From JBGRQB01 sp041725875 (GTDB lineage Bacteria > Bacteroidota > Ignavibacteria > Ignavibacteriales > Melioribacteraceae), in contig JBGRQB010000074.1 of NCBI GenBank assembly GCA_041725875.1, positions 1-18,891 of the forward strand: a stretch of 18,891 bases of DNA, read 5' to 3'. Of the stretch, positions 1-8,171 are shown piece after piece. The notes under the pieces were generated by a model, which ran no database searches, was not told the origin of the DNA, and worked only from the letters and a program-made list of their open reading frames with translations. The position numbers and the translations under genes were made by a program. The first letter of the stretch is position 1. Each line of letters opens with the position of its first letter.

Positions 1-1
1 T

Positions 2-205
2 TCTTCTTTTGCCGCATTAGTTTTTTTAATTGTCGTTTCGTTATTCAGCTGGGGTTCAGATTTAACATCTAAAATAACTCCTATTGAAACGGAATTTATC
101 AAAAATAATGATATGATCATAAATAACAGTTCATATCTTGAGCAAATAAACAAAATGGAAACTATAAAAATTACCGATGATGATCTTGTTGGTAAAAAAT
201 TATAA
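2..205 (+). CDS. C-terminal end of a small membrane protein, function unknown (5' end outside window)
   Basis: The frame is open from the left edge and stops at TAA 203-205, giving about 67 residues. It starts with a hydrophobic stretch (ALVFLIVVSLFSW) long enough for one membrane segment. A polar tail of about 50 residues follows, rich in Asn, Lys, Ile and Asp. A single membrane helix near the C-terminus is common in anti-sigma factors and similar small regulators, but the diagnostic N-terminal part is missing and I do not recognise the family. The next gene starts about 11 bases after the stop, so the two are probably cotranscribed. Confidence 0.55.
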   Translation, partial: SSFAALVFLIVVSLFSWGSDLTSKITPIETEFIKNNDMIINNSSYLEQINKMETIKITDDDLVGKKL

Positions 206-215
206 CGGGGACAGA

Positions 216-1268
216 TTGATTATTAAACGAGTTAATATAGTTCTACTTAGTCTGTTGTTTTCGATTCTTTTTGCGCAGAGCATTCCAAAAGAAATTGAGG
301 TTTTCTCGATGTTAGAATTTAAACACGGGATGGTTACCACTAGTAAAACTAGTAATTTGGAGGAATCAGAAGATCAAATTTACTACTATAACATTTCTAA
401 CTCAGAAAGTGGACAGGCAAGAGTATTTTCAGAAGTTTTTAAGGACGGGAAAACTCCTGAGAGAATTTTTGTTTCAAATCTGGAAATCAGAAAAGGTATA
501 GCGCGATATGTTGCAAAACTTTCTTATTCTGTTTATAAACTTTCAAATTCCAAAGAGAAAAAGTTTTATAATATGAAACATGGAGTTTATGAATTTAACA
601 TTGACTTCAACAAAAGATATGAATTTCCAATTGAGGGATTAGAGGAACAAAAATTTAGTGTCTTTATAAAAGAAAAAGAATCAGGCGGTGTAAAATTTGA
701 AAGTCTTTTCTCAGAATACTTAAATGATTTTGGAAAGATTGCTGACTCTTGTAAAAGTAATATTCAGATGGAGTTTTTAAGAACTGACAACAAACTTACC
801 GAGATAAAAAGTTTACACAGTTTTTTCCCAATATTAAAGGCAAAAGAGTTTGTTAACACATTTACAAATGATAAAAAAATATTAGATAAAGAAATTTTTT
901 ATTCAGAAATAAATTTTTCGTTTGAACTTTTTGACAAAGATGAAATCGTAAAAATCCCCAATTACGATAAAATTAAAAGAGGCTTTACAGCCAGTATAAA
1001 AGTCTTTGCCGTACCTGTGTGTAATAAGGAAAATAAACCAACATTCGATATTTACATACTGTACAGCAGATTTAAAGATTCGTTTTATTGTGAATGGAAC
1101 ACAATAAAAAAACGGGTGGTTTTAAATTCCGGTGAGAAAATAAAACTGGAATTACCCGCGAGGGATTGGAGAATGAGGGCCTTCAATCCGAAATCCAGTC
1201 TTAACATTGATTGGTATAAAGCTTACCATAAGTATGTTAAGGAATTCATTATTATTTCGGTTAATTGA
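216..1268 (+). CDS. Exported protein of unknown function, about 350 aa
   Basis: I choose TTG at 216 as the start. It lies 11 bases after the upstream stop, has a G-rich stretch (GGGGA, 207-211) just before it, and gives a compact signal peptide, MIIKRVNIVLLSLLFSILFAQ in outline. The frame also allows ATG at 177, but that would overlap the upstream gene and add about 13 polar residues ahead of the signal peptide. The mature protein is predicted to begin with Gln. The rest is rich in Lys, Phe, Ser and Glu with alternating hydrophobic residues, which suggests a beta-rich periplasmic or surface protein. I recognise no catalytic motif or family. A strong terminator follows directly, so this is the last gene of its transcript. 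Confidence 0.75.
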   Translation: MIIKRVNIVLLSLLFSILFAQSIPKEIEVFSMLEFKHGMVTTSKTSNLEESEDQIYYYNISNSESGQARVFSEVFKDGKTPERIFVSNLEIRKGIARYVAKLSYSVYKLSNSKEKKFYNMKHGVYEFNIDFNKRYEFPIEGLEEQKFSVFIKEKESGGVKFESLFSEYLNDFGKIADSCKSNIQMEFLRTDNKLTEIKSLHSFFPILKAKEFVNTFTNDKKILDKEIFYSEINFSFELFDKDEIVKIPNYDKIKRGFTASIKVFAVPVCNKENKPTFDIYILYSRFKDSFYCEWNTIKKRVVLNSGEKIKLELPARDWRMRAFNPKSSLNIDWYKAYHKYVKEFIIISVN

Positions 1269-1282
1269 GATAATAATTTCTG

Positions 1283-1332
1283 AAGTCCGGGGCAGAAAGG
1301 GGATATTTGCCCCGGACTTTATTTGATTTTTT
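1283..1332 (+). terminator. Strong intrinsic terminator
   Basis: A perfect 12-bp GC-rich stem (left arm 1283-1294 AAGTCCGGGGCA, right arm 1308-1319) encloses a 13-base loop and is followed by the T-rich stretch TTTATTTGATTTTTT. It lies 14 bases after the stop at 1268 and should end that transcript. Confidence 0.9.
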
Positions 1333-1381
1333 ACCTTCTCACCATTAAATTAGACTGTTTGTTTAATTTTAGAGATTGTAG

Positions 1382-3205
1382 ATGCCGATTTATAAAGACT
1401 TCCGAACCATTCCTCAGTTATATAAAGTAATTACTGAAGAATTTTCCGAAACGACAGAAAAACCAATATTCAGACACAAAGTAAAAGGGAAGTACACAGA
1501 TATTTCCTGTCACGATTTTAGAAAAGAGACTGACCAGTTTTCATACGGACTGGCATATCTTAATATCAAACGCGGAGATAAAATTGCAATTATTTCCGAG
1601 AACAGACCTGAATGGGTTTACAGTGATTTTGGAATCATAAACCTCGGTGCAGTTGATGTTCCTCTTTATCCTATTTTAACTGCCGATTCAATTCAGTTTA
1701 TACTTAACAATTCAGAATCAAAAGCAGTTATTGTATCCAATCAGTTTCAACTTAATAAGATTCTTAAAGTCAGAAAAAAATGCAGGTACCTCAAATTTAT
1801 TGTAGTTATGAATGATGTTGATGTTTCTGCTTATGATGATGTTTACACATTTAAACAGATTCAGGAAATGGGAGAGAAATATTATCCGGAGCACAGAGGT
1901 TTAATTACGGAAAATTATGAACTTACCAACGAAGATGAGTTATGTACAATCATTTACACCTCCGGAACAACAGGTGAACCTAAAGGTGTGATGCTTTCTC
2001 ATAAAAATATTCTTTCTAATGTTAAGGCCGCACACGAAGCATTTTCACTTGATCCGACCGATACATTTTTGAGCTTTCTTCCTTTGTGTCACATCTTTGA
2101 AAGAACAGCCGGATATTACACAGCAATAGCAGGCGGATCTACAATTGCATTTGCAGAAGGGATTGAAAAATTATCAACAAACTTTTTGGAAGTGCATCCG
2201 ACTGTAATGACTGCGGTTCCCAGATTTTTTGAAAGATTGTATTCAAAAATTACAAGAAACATTGAAACACAATCTGCAAGCAAACAGAAAATATTTAACT
2301 GGGCTTTGAAAGTAGGACACGATTATGCAGAAGCAAGAAAATCTCACGAAGGTATTTCTGTAAAATTGAAGTTAGAATATAAACTTGCCAATAAACTTGT
2401 TTATTCAAAAATGGCACAGCGTACCGGTGGAAAAGTAAGATTTTTTATTTCAGGCGGTGCTGCTCTTTCGCGTGACCTTGGAGAGTTTTTTGAAGCAATC
2501 GGTTTTCAGATTTGCGAAGGTTACGGATTAACAGAATCATCTCCGGTGCTTGCTGCAAACAGAGTTAATGATTGCAAATTCGGATCTGTAGGAAAGCCAT
2601 TTCCGGGTGTTGAAATTAAAATTGCAAAAGATGGTGAAATACTTGCTTCCGGTCCGAACATAATGCAGGGATATTATAAAAATAAAAAAGAGACAGAGGC
2701 AGTCTTGAAAAACGGCTGGCTTCATACAGGTGATATTGGTGTTTTTGATGCGGAAGGATTTTTGATAATTACTGACAGAAAAAAACATCTTTTTAAAACC
2801 ACTGGCGGAAAATATATTGCTCCTACTCCGATAGAAAATATGTTTTCTTCAAGTAAGTTTATAGATCAGTTTGTTTTGATTGGTGATAAAAGAATGTATT
2901 TAACTGCGCTGATTGTTCCTGATTTTGATTCGCTTAAGGAATACGCCGATGCAAACAGAATAAAGTATGAAGATATTGAAGAACTTGTGAAGCTGAAACA
3001 GATTAATGAATTATTGGAAAAAGAGTTTTCACAGTTTCAGAAGAAACTTGCTAACTTTGAAAGAATCAGAAAATTTACATTACTGGAAAAACCATTTACA
3101 ATTGAAGGAGGAGAGATTACTCCTTCGTTAAAGTTAAAAAGAAAAGTGATTGAAGAAAGATATTCACATCTTATAGATGATATGTACGAAACATTAAAAG
3201 ATTAA
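1382..3205 (+). CDS. Long-chain acyl-CoA synthetase (AMP-forming fatty acid-CoA ligase)
   Basis: This ANL-superfamily enzyme activates fatty acids as acyl-adenylates and transfers them to CoA for beta-oxidation or lipid synthesis. Visible motifs: the phosphate-binding loop YTSGTTGEPKG (192-202), the adenylate-binding YGLTE (381-385), GWLHTGDIG with the ribose-binding Asp (445-453), the DRKKHLFKTTGGKYIAP hinge region, and a C-terminal TPSLKLKRK (580-588) where the catalytic Lys of the family lies. The length of 607 aa fits the large Faa1/FadD15-like long-chain type. There is no signal peptide, so it is probably cytoplasmic or membrane-associated. The Shine-Dalgarno is weak (AGAG upstream). It stands alone between two terminators, so it is probably a single-gene transcript. 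Chain-length preference cannot be read from the sequence. Confidence 0.93.
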   Translation: MPIYKDFRTIPQLYKVITEEFSETTEKPIFRHKVKGKYTDISCHDFRKETDQFSYGLAYLNIKRGDKIAIISENRPEWVYSDFGIINLGAVDVPLYPILTADSIQFILNNSESKAVIVSNQFQLNKILKVRKKCRYLKFIVVMNDVDVSAYDDVYTFKQIQEMGEKYYPEHRGLITENYELTNEDELCTIIYTSGTTGEPKGVMLSHKNILSNVKAAHEAFSLDPTDTFLSFLPLCHIFERTAGYYTAIAGGSTIAFAEGIEKLSTNFLEVHPTVMTAVPRFFERLYSKITRNIETQSASKQKIFNWALKVGHDYAEARKSHEGISVKLKLEYKLANKLVYSKMAQRTGGKVRFFISGGAALSRDLGEFFEAIGFQICEGYGLTESSPVLAANRVNDCKFGSVGKPFPGVEIKIAKDGEILASGPNIMQGYYKNKKETEAVLKNGWLHTGDIGVFDAEGFLIITDRKKHLFKTTGGKYIAPTPIENMFSSSKFIDQFVLIGDKRMYLTALIVPDFDSLKEYADANRIKYEDIEELVKLKQINELLEKEFSQFQKKLANFERIRKFTLLEKPFTIEGGEITPSLKLKRKVIEERYSHLIDDMYETLKD

Positions 3206-3211
3206 AAAATT

Positions 3212-3238
3212 AAAGCCTCTTTTGAAGAGGCTTTTTTT
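3212..3238. terminator. Bidirectional terminator between convergent genes
   Basis: A 10-bp perfect stem (AAAGCCTCTT, 3212-3221, with 3225-3234) has a 3-base loop and seven T on the plus side. On the other side, A-rich sequence (3203-3214) becomes a U-rich tract when read on the minus strand. It serves the acyl-CoA synthetase gene (+) and the AEC transporter gene (-), whose stop codon starts inside the T run. Confidence 0.88.
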
Positions 3239-4193
3239 ATATCAGTTCGAAAAATTTCAAAATAAAAATTCCCGTACTTATAGTAAGCACAGAACCCATT
3301 GTTGAAATTACAACAATATTGCCGGCAAGCTTTTCATTTCCGCCTAAACTTTTTGCCATAATAAAACTTACTATTGCAGTAGGGCAGGCAAAGAAGATAA
3401 AAATAATTCCAAGTGTGTCACCGGTAAAGCCAATTAAGTATGCAACTAAAGTCAGAAGCAAAGGGATAACAAATATTTTTATAGTGGCTGCAGATACTGC
3501 CATTCCGGAAGCTTTGCGTAACTGTGTGAAATTAAGCGAGCCGCCAATTCCTATAAGAGCCAGCGGTAATGTAAGAGCTGCAAGGTAATCTCCGGTTGTT
3601 AGAATTGCTTCGGGCAGAACAATTTCAAATAACGAAAAAGGAAGAGAAACAATAATTGCTATTATCATCGGGACTTTAAGAATATTAAAGAAAAGCTTCA
3701 AAACATTTGTTCTGCTTTCCGGACGCAAAGTAGATTCCAAAACTGTTACGCTCAGGATATTAAGCATCCCGACAATAAAGGCAAGAATTACAGTCCCTTT
3801 TGTTAAACCTTCGTCGCCAAAAACATTATATATAATTGCCAGTCCGACAATAGCAAAATTACTTCTGAAACTTCCCTGAACAAAAACTCCGAGATCTTTG
3901 TTATCCTTTATAAAAAAGCGGGCGCAAAACCAGATAAGACTGTAAGAAATTAAAATACCGCTTAAAATGAAAATGACTTCTTCCGGATAAAACGTTGTTT
4001 TAAAATCTGCATCAGCTAGTTTCAAAAATAAAAAAGTTGGTAATGCAACCTTGTAAACAATTGTTGAAGAGGTTGTTATAAAAGCATCATCAAACATTTT
4101 TTTTCTTTTCAGAAAATAACCTAAAAACAAAATCAGAAACACCGGCAAAATTGTGTTTACTGCGTAAAGTACATTCTCTAGTATGATGTTCAT
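3237..4193 (-). CDS. AEC-family (auxin efflux carrier-like) membrane transporter
   Basis: The 318-residue protein is almost entirely hydrophobic, with about ten predicted membrane segments in two halves. The first helix pair surrounds a short basic loop (GYFLKRKKMF) and the second half contains a Gly-rich LIGIGGSLNF. This pattern and length fit the AEC/Mem_trans family, which carries organic anions such as malate or other small carboxylates in bacteria. The substrate cannot be deduced here. The ATG at 4193 has only a weak GGA upstream. It lies 55 bases downstream of the C69 peptidase gene on the same strand with no convincing terminator between them. Cotranscription is therefore likely and could mean uptake or export of peptide-derived products, but that is inference. 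Confidence 0.88.
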   Translation of the reverse strand: MNIILENVLYAVNTILPVFLILFLGYFLKRKKMFDDAFITTSSTIVYKVALPTFLFLKLADADFKTTFYPEEVIFILSGILISYSLIWFCARFFIKDNKDLGVFVQGSFRSNFAIVGLAIIYNVFGDEGLTKGTVILAFIVGMLNILSVTVLESTLRPESRTNVLKLFFNILKVPMIIAIIVSLPFSLFEIVLPEAILTTGDYLAALTLPLALIGIGGSLNFTQLRKASGMAVSAATIKIFVIPLLLTLVAYLIGFTGDTLGIIFIFFACPTAIVSFIMAKSLGGNEKLAGNIVVISTMGSVLTISTGIFILKFFELI

Positions 4194-4248
4194 CTGTTAT
4201 CCGGTGAAAGTAAACCGGAACCAAAAGTTTGATCCCGGTAAATATTTA

Positions 4249-5838
4249 TTAAAATTTTTCGTCGTATTTAGTCCAAAGGAAATCACCAAGTTCCCAAGCT
4301 TTTTTGTAAACTTTGGTTCCCCATTTATTTGTGTAATCAGTTAAAAATTCAACTGCTTTCTCTTTGTTTTGTTTTAACAAATGAGCAGCTTTGTTTTCAA
4401 CATCACTTTGGTTCAAAAACATTTCTGCCTGCCATTTATTCCATACATCACCAACATCGTGGCGCATTTCGCCCCAGCGGTGAGCAGCAATAGTACTTAA
4501 TCTGTTAAAACCCCACCAGGCACTTGTTCTGGTGTAACCGGTTTTTCTTCCAGGTACTTTATAAGATTCAGGAACGTCAGTTACCGAATTATAAATAGGC
4601 ACATAAATAGAAGTGGCAACATTATCCCAGGCCAGCCAGACTACACCGCCAACTTCATTTGGCAGCCAGCTTCTTGATTGTGTAATTGTTCCGTACATTG
4701 TGTACCATCGGGCAATAGTTCTTTCACCAAGTTCGTCCCAGCCGCCGTTTATTCTCAGCATCTTGTTCATATCATAATGCATAAACGGATTTGCAACAGG
4801 AGACTTTATATATTTTCCGTCTTTACCTTTAACCAGAAGATTTTTTGTCATATCAAACGGAGTGTCTTCATAATAATCCTGATAAATTTTTACAAGCAAT
4901 TCTTTTGTTACAAGTGTATCAGGTTTTACTGAAAAAGGAAAATTTTCTGCATTCGGACTTAACTCCAATGAAGGAGCAAGCATACTTAAAACTCTCCACT
5001 CACGTCTTCTTGCGCTGAATGAACTTCTTGAAGCATAAGCATAGCAGAATTCAAATTCGCCATCTTCAGTATTCCACCATCCATTTTCTATTGCAGTTGA
5101 AAATACATTTTCGGAAGCTCTGAATTGTTCAGGTTTATCCAAATCAATTTTTCTTATTCTGGATGCATTTGCATTCATTGTTGCGTGACCATCAGGAATT
5201 CTTACAGCTACCCAGGTTGCACCAACTTTATCTTTTCCCGGACCAACAATTTCTATATACCAGCATTCATTTGGATCGGCAATTGTTAAACATTCACCAT
5301 AATCTCTCCAGCCATATTTGGCAAGAAGTTCTTCTGTTAAATCAATTGCTTCGCGGGCAGTTTTACATCTCTGCATAATCAAGTGACAAAGCTGATAACA
5401 ATCAATTAATCCTTTGTCAGAATACAATTCTTCGCGTCCGCCAAAAGTAGCTTCGCCAATTGCAAGCTGATGCTCGTTCATTGAAGGATAGTTTGTGTTA
5501 ATATATCCGTAAGTATGTTCAACCTGCGGAATTTTTCCTATCGGAACAAATTTATATCTGGGCATTGGATGAGAATCATCTTTTTCTCTTGTTACAAGAG
5601 TCAGCATAGAACCGGTCGGATGGTTTTTGGCAGGAACCATTTTCATACAGGCCCAGTCGCGGTGACTGTCATCAGTGTGTGTTGTTATTGTTGAGCCGTC
5701 ATAAGTGGCTTTTTTACCAATTAATAAAGTTGTACAAGCTTCCGGTTCGCCATTTTCCCAATCAGGACGATTAAACTTATCCTGCGCAAAAACCAGAGTT
5801 GACACTAAAATCATAAAAATCAAAAAAGATTTTTTCAT
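4249..5838 (-). CDS. Exported C69-family peptidase (PepD-like dipeptidase)
   Basis: The protein (529 aa from this start) belongs to peptidase family C69, an Ntn-hydrolase family that cleaves dipeptides and short peptides. After a signal peptide MKKSFLIFMILVSTLVFAQ comes a spacer of about 15 residues and then Cys35 in EACTTLLIGKKATYDGST. This matches the family's N-terminal nucleophile, which is exposed by self-processing. THTDDSH and the downstream Trp/Tyr-rich segments (for example GECLTIADPNECWYIEIVG) also fit. I place the start at ATG 5838, with GGGGAG ten bases upstream. The frame stays open to 5889, but the extra 17 residues would precede a normal signal peptide. Export to the periplasm or outside is predicted, unlike the cytoplasmic lactobacillus enzymes. 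It is the first gene of a likely two-gene unit with the AEC transporter. Confidence 0.9.
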   Translation of the reverse strand: MKKSFLIFMILVSTLVFAQDKFNRPDWENGEPEACTTLLIGKKATYDGSTITTHTDDSHRDWACMKMVPAKNHPTGSMLTLVTREKDDSHPMPRYKFVPIGKIPQVEHTYGYINTNYPSMNEHQLAIGEATFGGREELYSDKGLIDCYQLCHLIMQRCKTAREAIDLTEELLAKYGWRDYGECLTIADPNECWYIEIVGPGKDKVGATWVAVRIPDGHATMNANASRIRKIDLDKPEQFRASENVFSTAIENGWWNTEDGEFEFCYAYASRSSFSARRREWRVLSMLAPSLELSPNAENFPFSVKPDTLVTKELLVKIYQDYYEDTPFDMTKNLLVKGKDGKYIKSPVANPFMHYDMNKMLRINGGWDELGERTIARWYTMYGTITQSRSWLPNEVGGVVWLAWDNVATSIYVPIYNSVTDVPESYKVPGRKTGYTRTSAWWGFNRLSTIAAHRWGEMRHDVGDVWNKWQAEMFLNQSDVENKAAHLLKQNKEKAVEFLTDYTNKWGTKVYKKAWELGDFLWTKYDEKF

Positions 5839-5951
5839 AACCAAGTTACTCCCCAAGGATTTGTAATAATTGAAGAATAAATTTAACAATTTATTCTCTT
5901 TTATCTACAATACTAAATAGCTTCTTGGAAGAATAATTTAGTCCTATTTTA

Positions 5952-5984
5952 TCTGAAAAGAGTGAGAAAAAAGGGCTTTTCAGA
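5952..5984. other. Imperfectly understood inverted repeat between divergent genes
   Basis: TCTGAAAAG (5952-5960) and CTTTTCAGA (5976-5984) are perfect 9-base inverted repeats around a purine-rich 15-base spacer. No T-run follows, so it is not a classic terminator. It sits about 110 bases from both the metG and C69 peptidase starts and could be an operator or a transcript-end stem. Confidence 0.4.
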
Positions 5985-6044
5985 CATTGGTTAAATCAAT
6001 TTGGAAAAATTCCGTTTTACTTTAATTTACTTTGAAAAAAACAT

Positions 6045-6052
6045 TATATTTG
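6045..6052 (+). promoter_or_regulatory. Possible Bacteroidota-type -7 element for metG
   Basis: TATATTTG fits the TAnnTTTG consensus of Bacteroidetes housekeeping promoters and lies 30 bases before the metG start. I see no well-spaced -33 TTTG, so the call rests on the -7 element only. Its position inside the frame upstream of TTG 6082 argues against translation starting further upstream. Confidence 0.3.
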
Positions 6053-6081
6053 ACAATTCGAAAATTAACGAGGTTGGTAAA

Positions 6082-8130
6082 TTGGAAAAAGAAAAAATTC
6101 TGGTAACATCGGCATTGCCCTACGCAAATGGCCCGATTCATTTGGGACATCTGAGCGGAGCCTATTTACCGGCTGATATTTATGTAAGATATCAGAGATT
6201 AAAGGGGAACGATGTACTATATGTATGCGGTTCAGATGAACATGGCGTACCCATAACAATCACTGCCGATAAAGAGGGAGTGACTCCAAAAGAGATTATT
6301 GACAGATACCACAATATAAATAAAGATGCTTTTGACAAGTTTGGAATGAGTTTCGATATCTATTCCAGAACAAGTATTGCCAAACATCACGAAACAGCAA
6401 AAGAATTTTTTAAAGCTTTTCATAAAGCAGGTTTGTTGACAGTAAAATCATCCAAACAATTTTATGATGAAAAAGCTGATAAGTTTTTACCTGACAGGTA
6501 CGTTGAAGGAACTTGTCCTAAATGCGGAAATGAAGAAGCAAGAAGTGATGAGTGTGAAAAATGCGGAGCACTTTACGATCCGTCGGAACTTGTTAATCCG
6601 GTGAGTAAAATTTCCGGTTCACAGCCTGAACTTAAAGAGACTTCACACTGGTATTTTCCGCTGAATAAATATGAAGAACGATTGAAAAAATATGTTGCCG
6701 AAAGCAATGAGAAATTTAACTGGAAAGATAATGTTCTTCAATATTGTAAAGGCTGGTTTCACGACGGACTTAAAGAAAGAGCTGTTACACGTGATATCGA
6801 CTGGGGAGTTGAAGTTCCACTTGATGACGCAGCAGGTAAGGTGCTTTATGTCTGGTTTGAAGCTGTGCTTGGATATATTTCTGCAACCAAAGAATTGTCT
6901 AACCAGAAAAACGATCCTGAATTATGGAAAAAATATTGGCAGGATGCCAAGACAAGATATATTGCGTTTATCGGAAAGGATAATGTTGTATTCCACACAA
7001 TTATTTTCCCGGCAATGTTAATGGCCTGGAACGATATTATGGATGAAAAATATCTTCTTCCTGAAAATGTTCCGGCAAATGAATTTTTGAGTTTTGAAGG
7101 AAAGAAATTTTCCAAATCACGCGGATGGGGAATTGATGTAAAAGATTTTCTTGAAATCTTCCCTGCTGATCCGTTGAGATATACACTTGCTGCAAATCTT
7201 CCAGAATCAAAAGATACAGATTTTTACTGGAAAGAATTTCAGGCAAGAAACAATAGTGAACTGGCTGACATTCTTGGTAATTTTGTTAACCGTACTTTTA
7301 TATTCACAAGCAAACACTTTGATGCCAAAGTTCCCGATCTTGGTGAACTTACTGATATGGATAAAGAGATGCTTGAATATATTAAAGAGCAGCCAAAGAA
7401 AATTGCCGGACTAATTGAAAGATATAAAATAAAAGAAGCTGTTCTTGAAATGATGAACCTTGCAAGAGCAGGAAATAAATATTTTAACGATTCCGAACCC
7501 TGGGTTACTGTTAAACAGGATAAATCAAGAACCGGAACTACATTGAATGTTTGTCTGCAAACAATTTACACTCTTGCAGAAATCTTTTCTCCTGTAATTC
7601 CTTTTACATCTGAAAAGATATTTAAGATGTTAAACAGTGAAATTACAAGTTGGGAAAACTGCGGAAGCGACAACATAAAAACAGGAACTCAATTAAATAA
7701 ACCGGAAATACTTTTCAGCAAAATTGAAGATGAAAGTATTGAAGAACAAATTAACAAACTCGGAGTTGTTGACGGAGAACCTGTTGAAGAAGCAGAAGAG
7801 TTTGATTTAATTTCCTTTGATGACTTTATGAAAGTTCAGCTCAGAACTGCAGAAGTTATTGAGGCAGAAAAAGTTAAGAAAAGCAAGAAGTTGTTAAAAC
7901 TTCAAGTTAAAATTAAAGGTGAAACCAGACAAGTAGTTGCCGGGTTGGCAGAACATGTTAAACCGGAAGAGATGGTTGGTAAAAAAGTTATATTAGTTGC
8001 TAATCTGAAACCGGCAAAACTTATGGGAATAGAATCTCAGGGAATGGTTTTAGCAGTTGAAACTGAAGATGGAAAATTGGAACCGGTTGCGGTTAATCCG
8101 TCAGTAAAACCTGGAACAGAAGTAAGATAA
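6082..8130 (+). CDS. metG: Methionyl-tRNA synthetase with C-terminal tRNA-binding domain
   Basis: This class I synthetase charges tRNA-Met in the cytoplasm. In order it shows the HIGH-type motif HLGH (20-23, after PYANGPI), a zinc knuckle with C145, C148, C158 and C161, the KMSKS-type loop KFSKS (342-346), the anticodon-binding helical region, and from about residue 581 an EMAP-II/Trbp111-like OB-fold domain (DFMKVQLRTAEVIEAEKV onward) that holds tRNA. The length of 682 aa is normal for the two-domain bacterial form. The start is TTG 6082, with CGAGG at 6069-6073 at normal spacing and the family N-terminus (KILVTSALPYANG) directly after. The frame extends 27 codons upstream, but those cover the likely promoter and match no family sequence. 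Confidence 0.97.
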   Translation: MEKEKILVTSALPYANGPIHLGHLSGAYLPADIYVRYQRLKGNDVLYVCGSDEHGVPITITADKEGVTPKEIIDRYHNINKDAFDKFGMSFDIYSRTSIAKHHETAKEFFKAFHKAGLLTVKSSKQFYDEKADKFLPDRYVEGTCPKCGNEEARSDECEKCGALYDPSELVNPVSKISGSQPELKETSHWYFPLNKYEERLKKYVAESNEKFNWKDNVLQYCKGWFHDGLKERAVTRDIDWGVEVPLDDAAGKVLYVWFEAVLGYISATKELSNQKNDPELWKKYWQDAKTRYIAFIGKDNVVFHTIIFPAMLMAWNDIMDEKYLLPENVPANEFLSFEGKKFSKSRGWGIDVKDFLEIFPADPLRYTLAANLPESKDTDFYWKEFQARNNSELADILGNFVNRTFIFTSKHFDAKVPDLGELTDMDKEMLEYIKEQPKKIAGLIERYKIKEAVLEMMNLARAGNKYFNDSEPWVTVKQDKSRTGTTLNVCLQTIYTLAEIFSPVIPFTSEKIFKMLNSEITSWENCGSDNIKTGTQLNKPEILFSKIEDESIEEQINKLGVVDGEPVEEAEEFDLISFDDFMKVQLRTAEVIEAEKVKKSKKLLKLQVKIKGETRQVVAGLAEHVKPEEMVGKKVILVANLKPAKLMGIESQGMVLAVETEDGKLEPVAVNPSVKPGTEVR

Positions 8131-8138
8131 TTATAAAT

Positions 8139-8160
8139 GAGAACCTCGCTTGAGGTTCTC
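8139..8160 (+). other. Strong hairpin between metG and the methyltransferase gene, without T-run
   Basis: GAGAACCTC (8139-8147) and GAGGTTCTC (8152-8160) form a perfect 9-bp stem with a GCTT tetraloop, starting 8 bases after the metG stop. The following bases are GTGCTGTATATATGG, not a T-run, so efficient intrinsic termination is doubtful. The right arm ends 11 bases before the next start codon and could instead affect translation or protect the metG mRNA end. Confidence 0.6.
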
Positions 8161-8171
8161 GTGCTGTATAT

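Noticed and set aside
4201..4218. CCGGT...ACCGG repeat between the AEC and C69 genes
   Set aside because: The stem has only five base pairs and no T-run; too weak to call a terminator or operator.
6001..6081. 27-codon N-terminal extension of MetG
   Set aside because: It contains the probable promoter and the ribosome binding site, does not match the family N-terminus, and starts with TTG without a Shine-Dalgarno.
6692..7021. Plus-strand open frame inside metG in another frame
   Set aside because: metG is complete and conserved across it, so this is a shadow.
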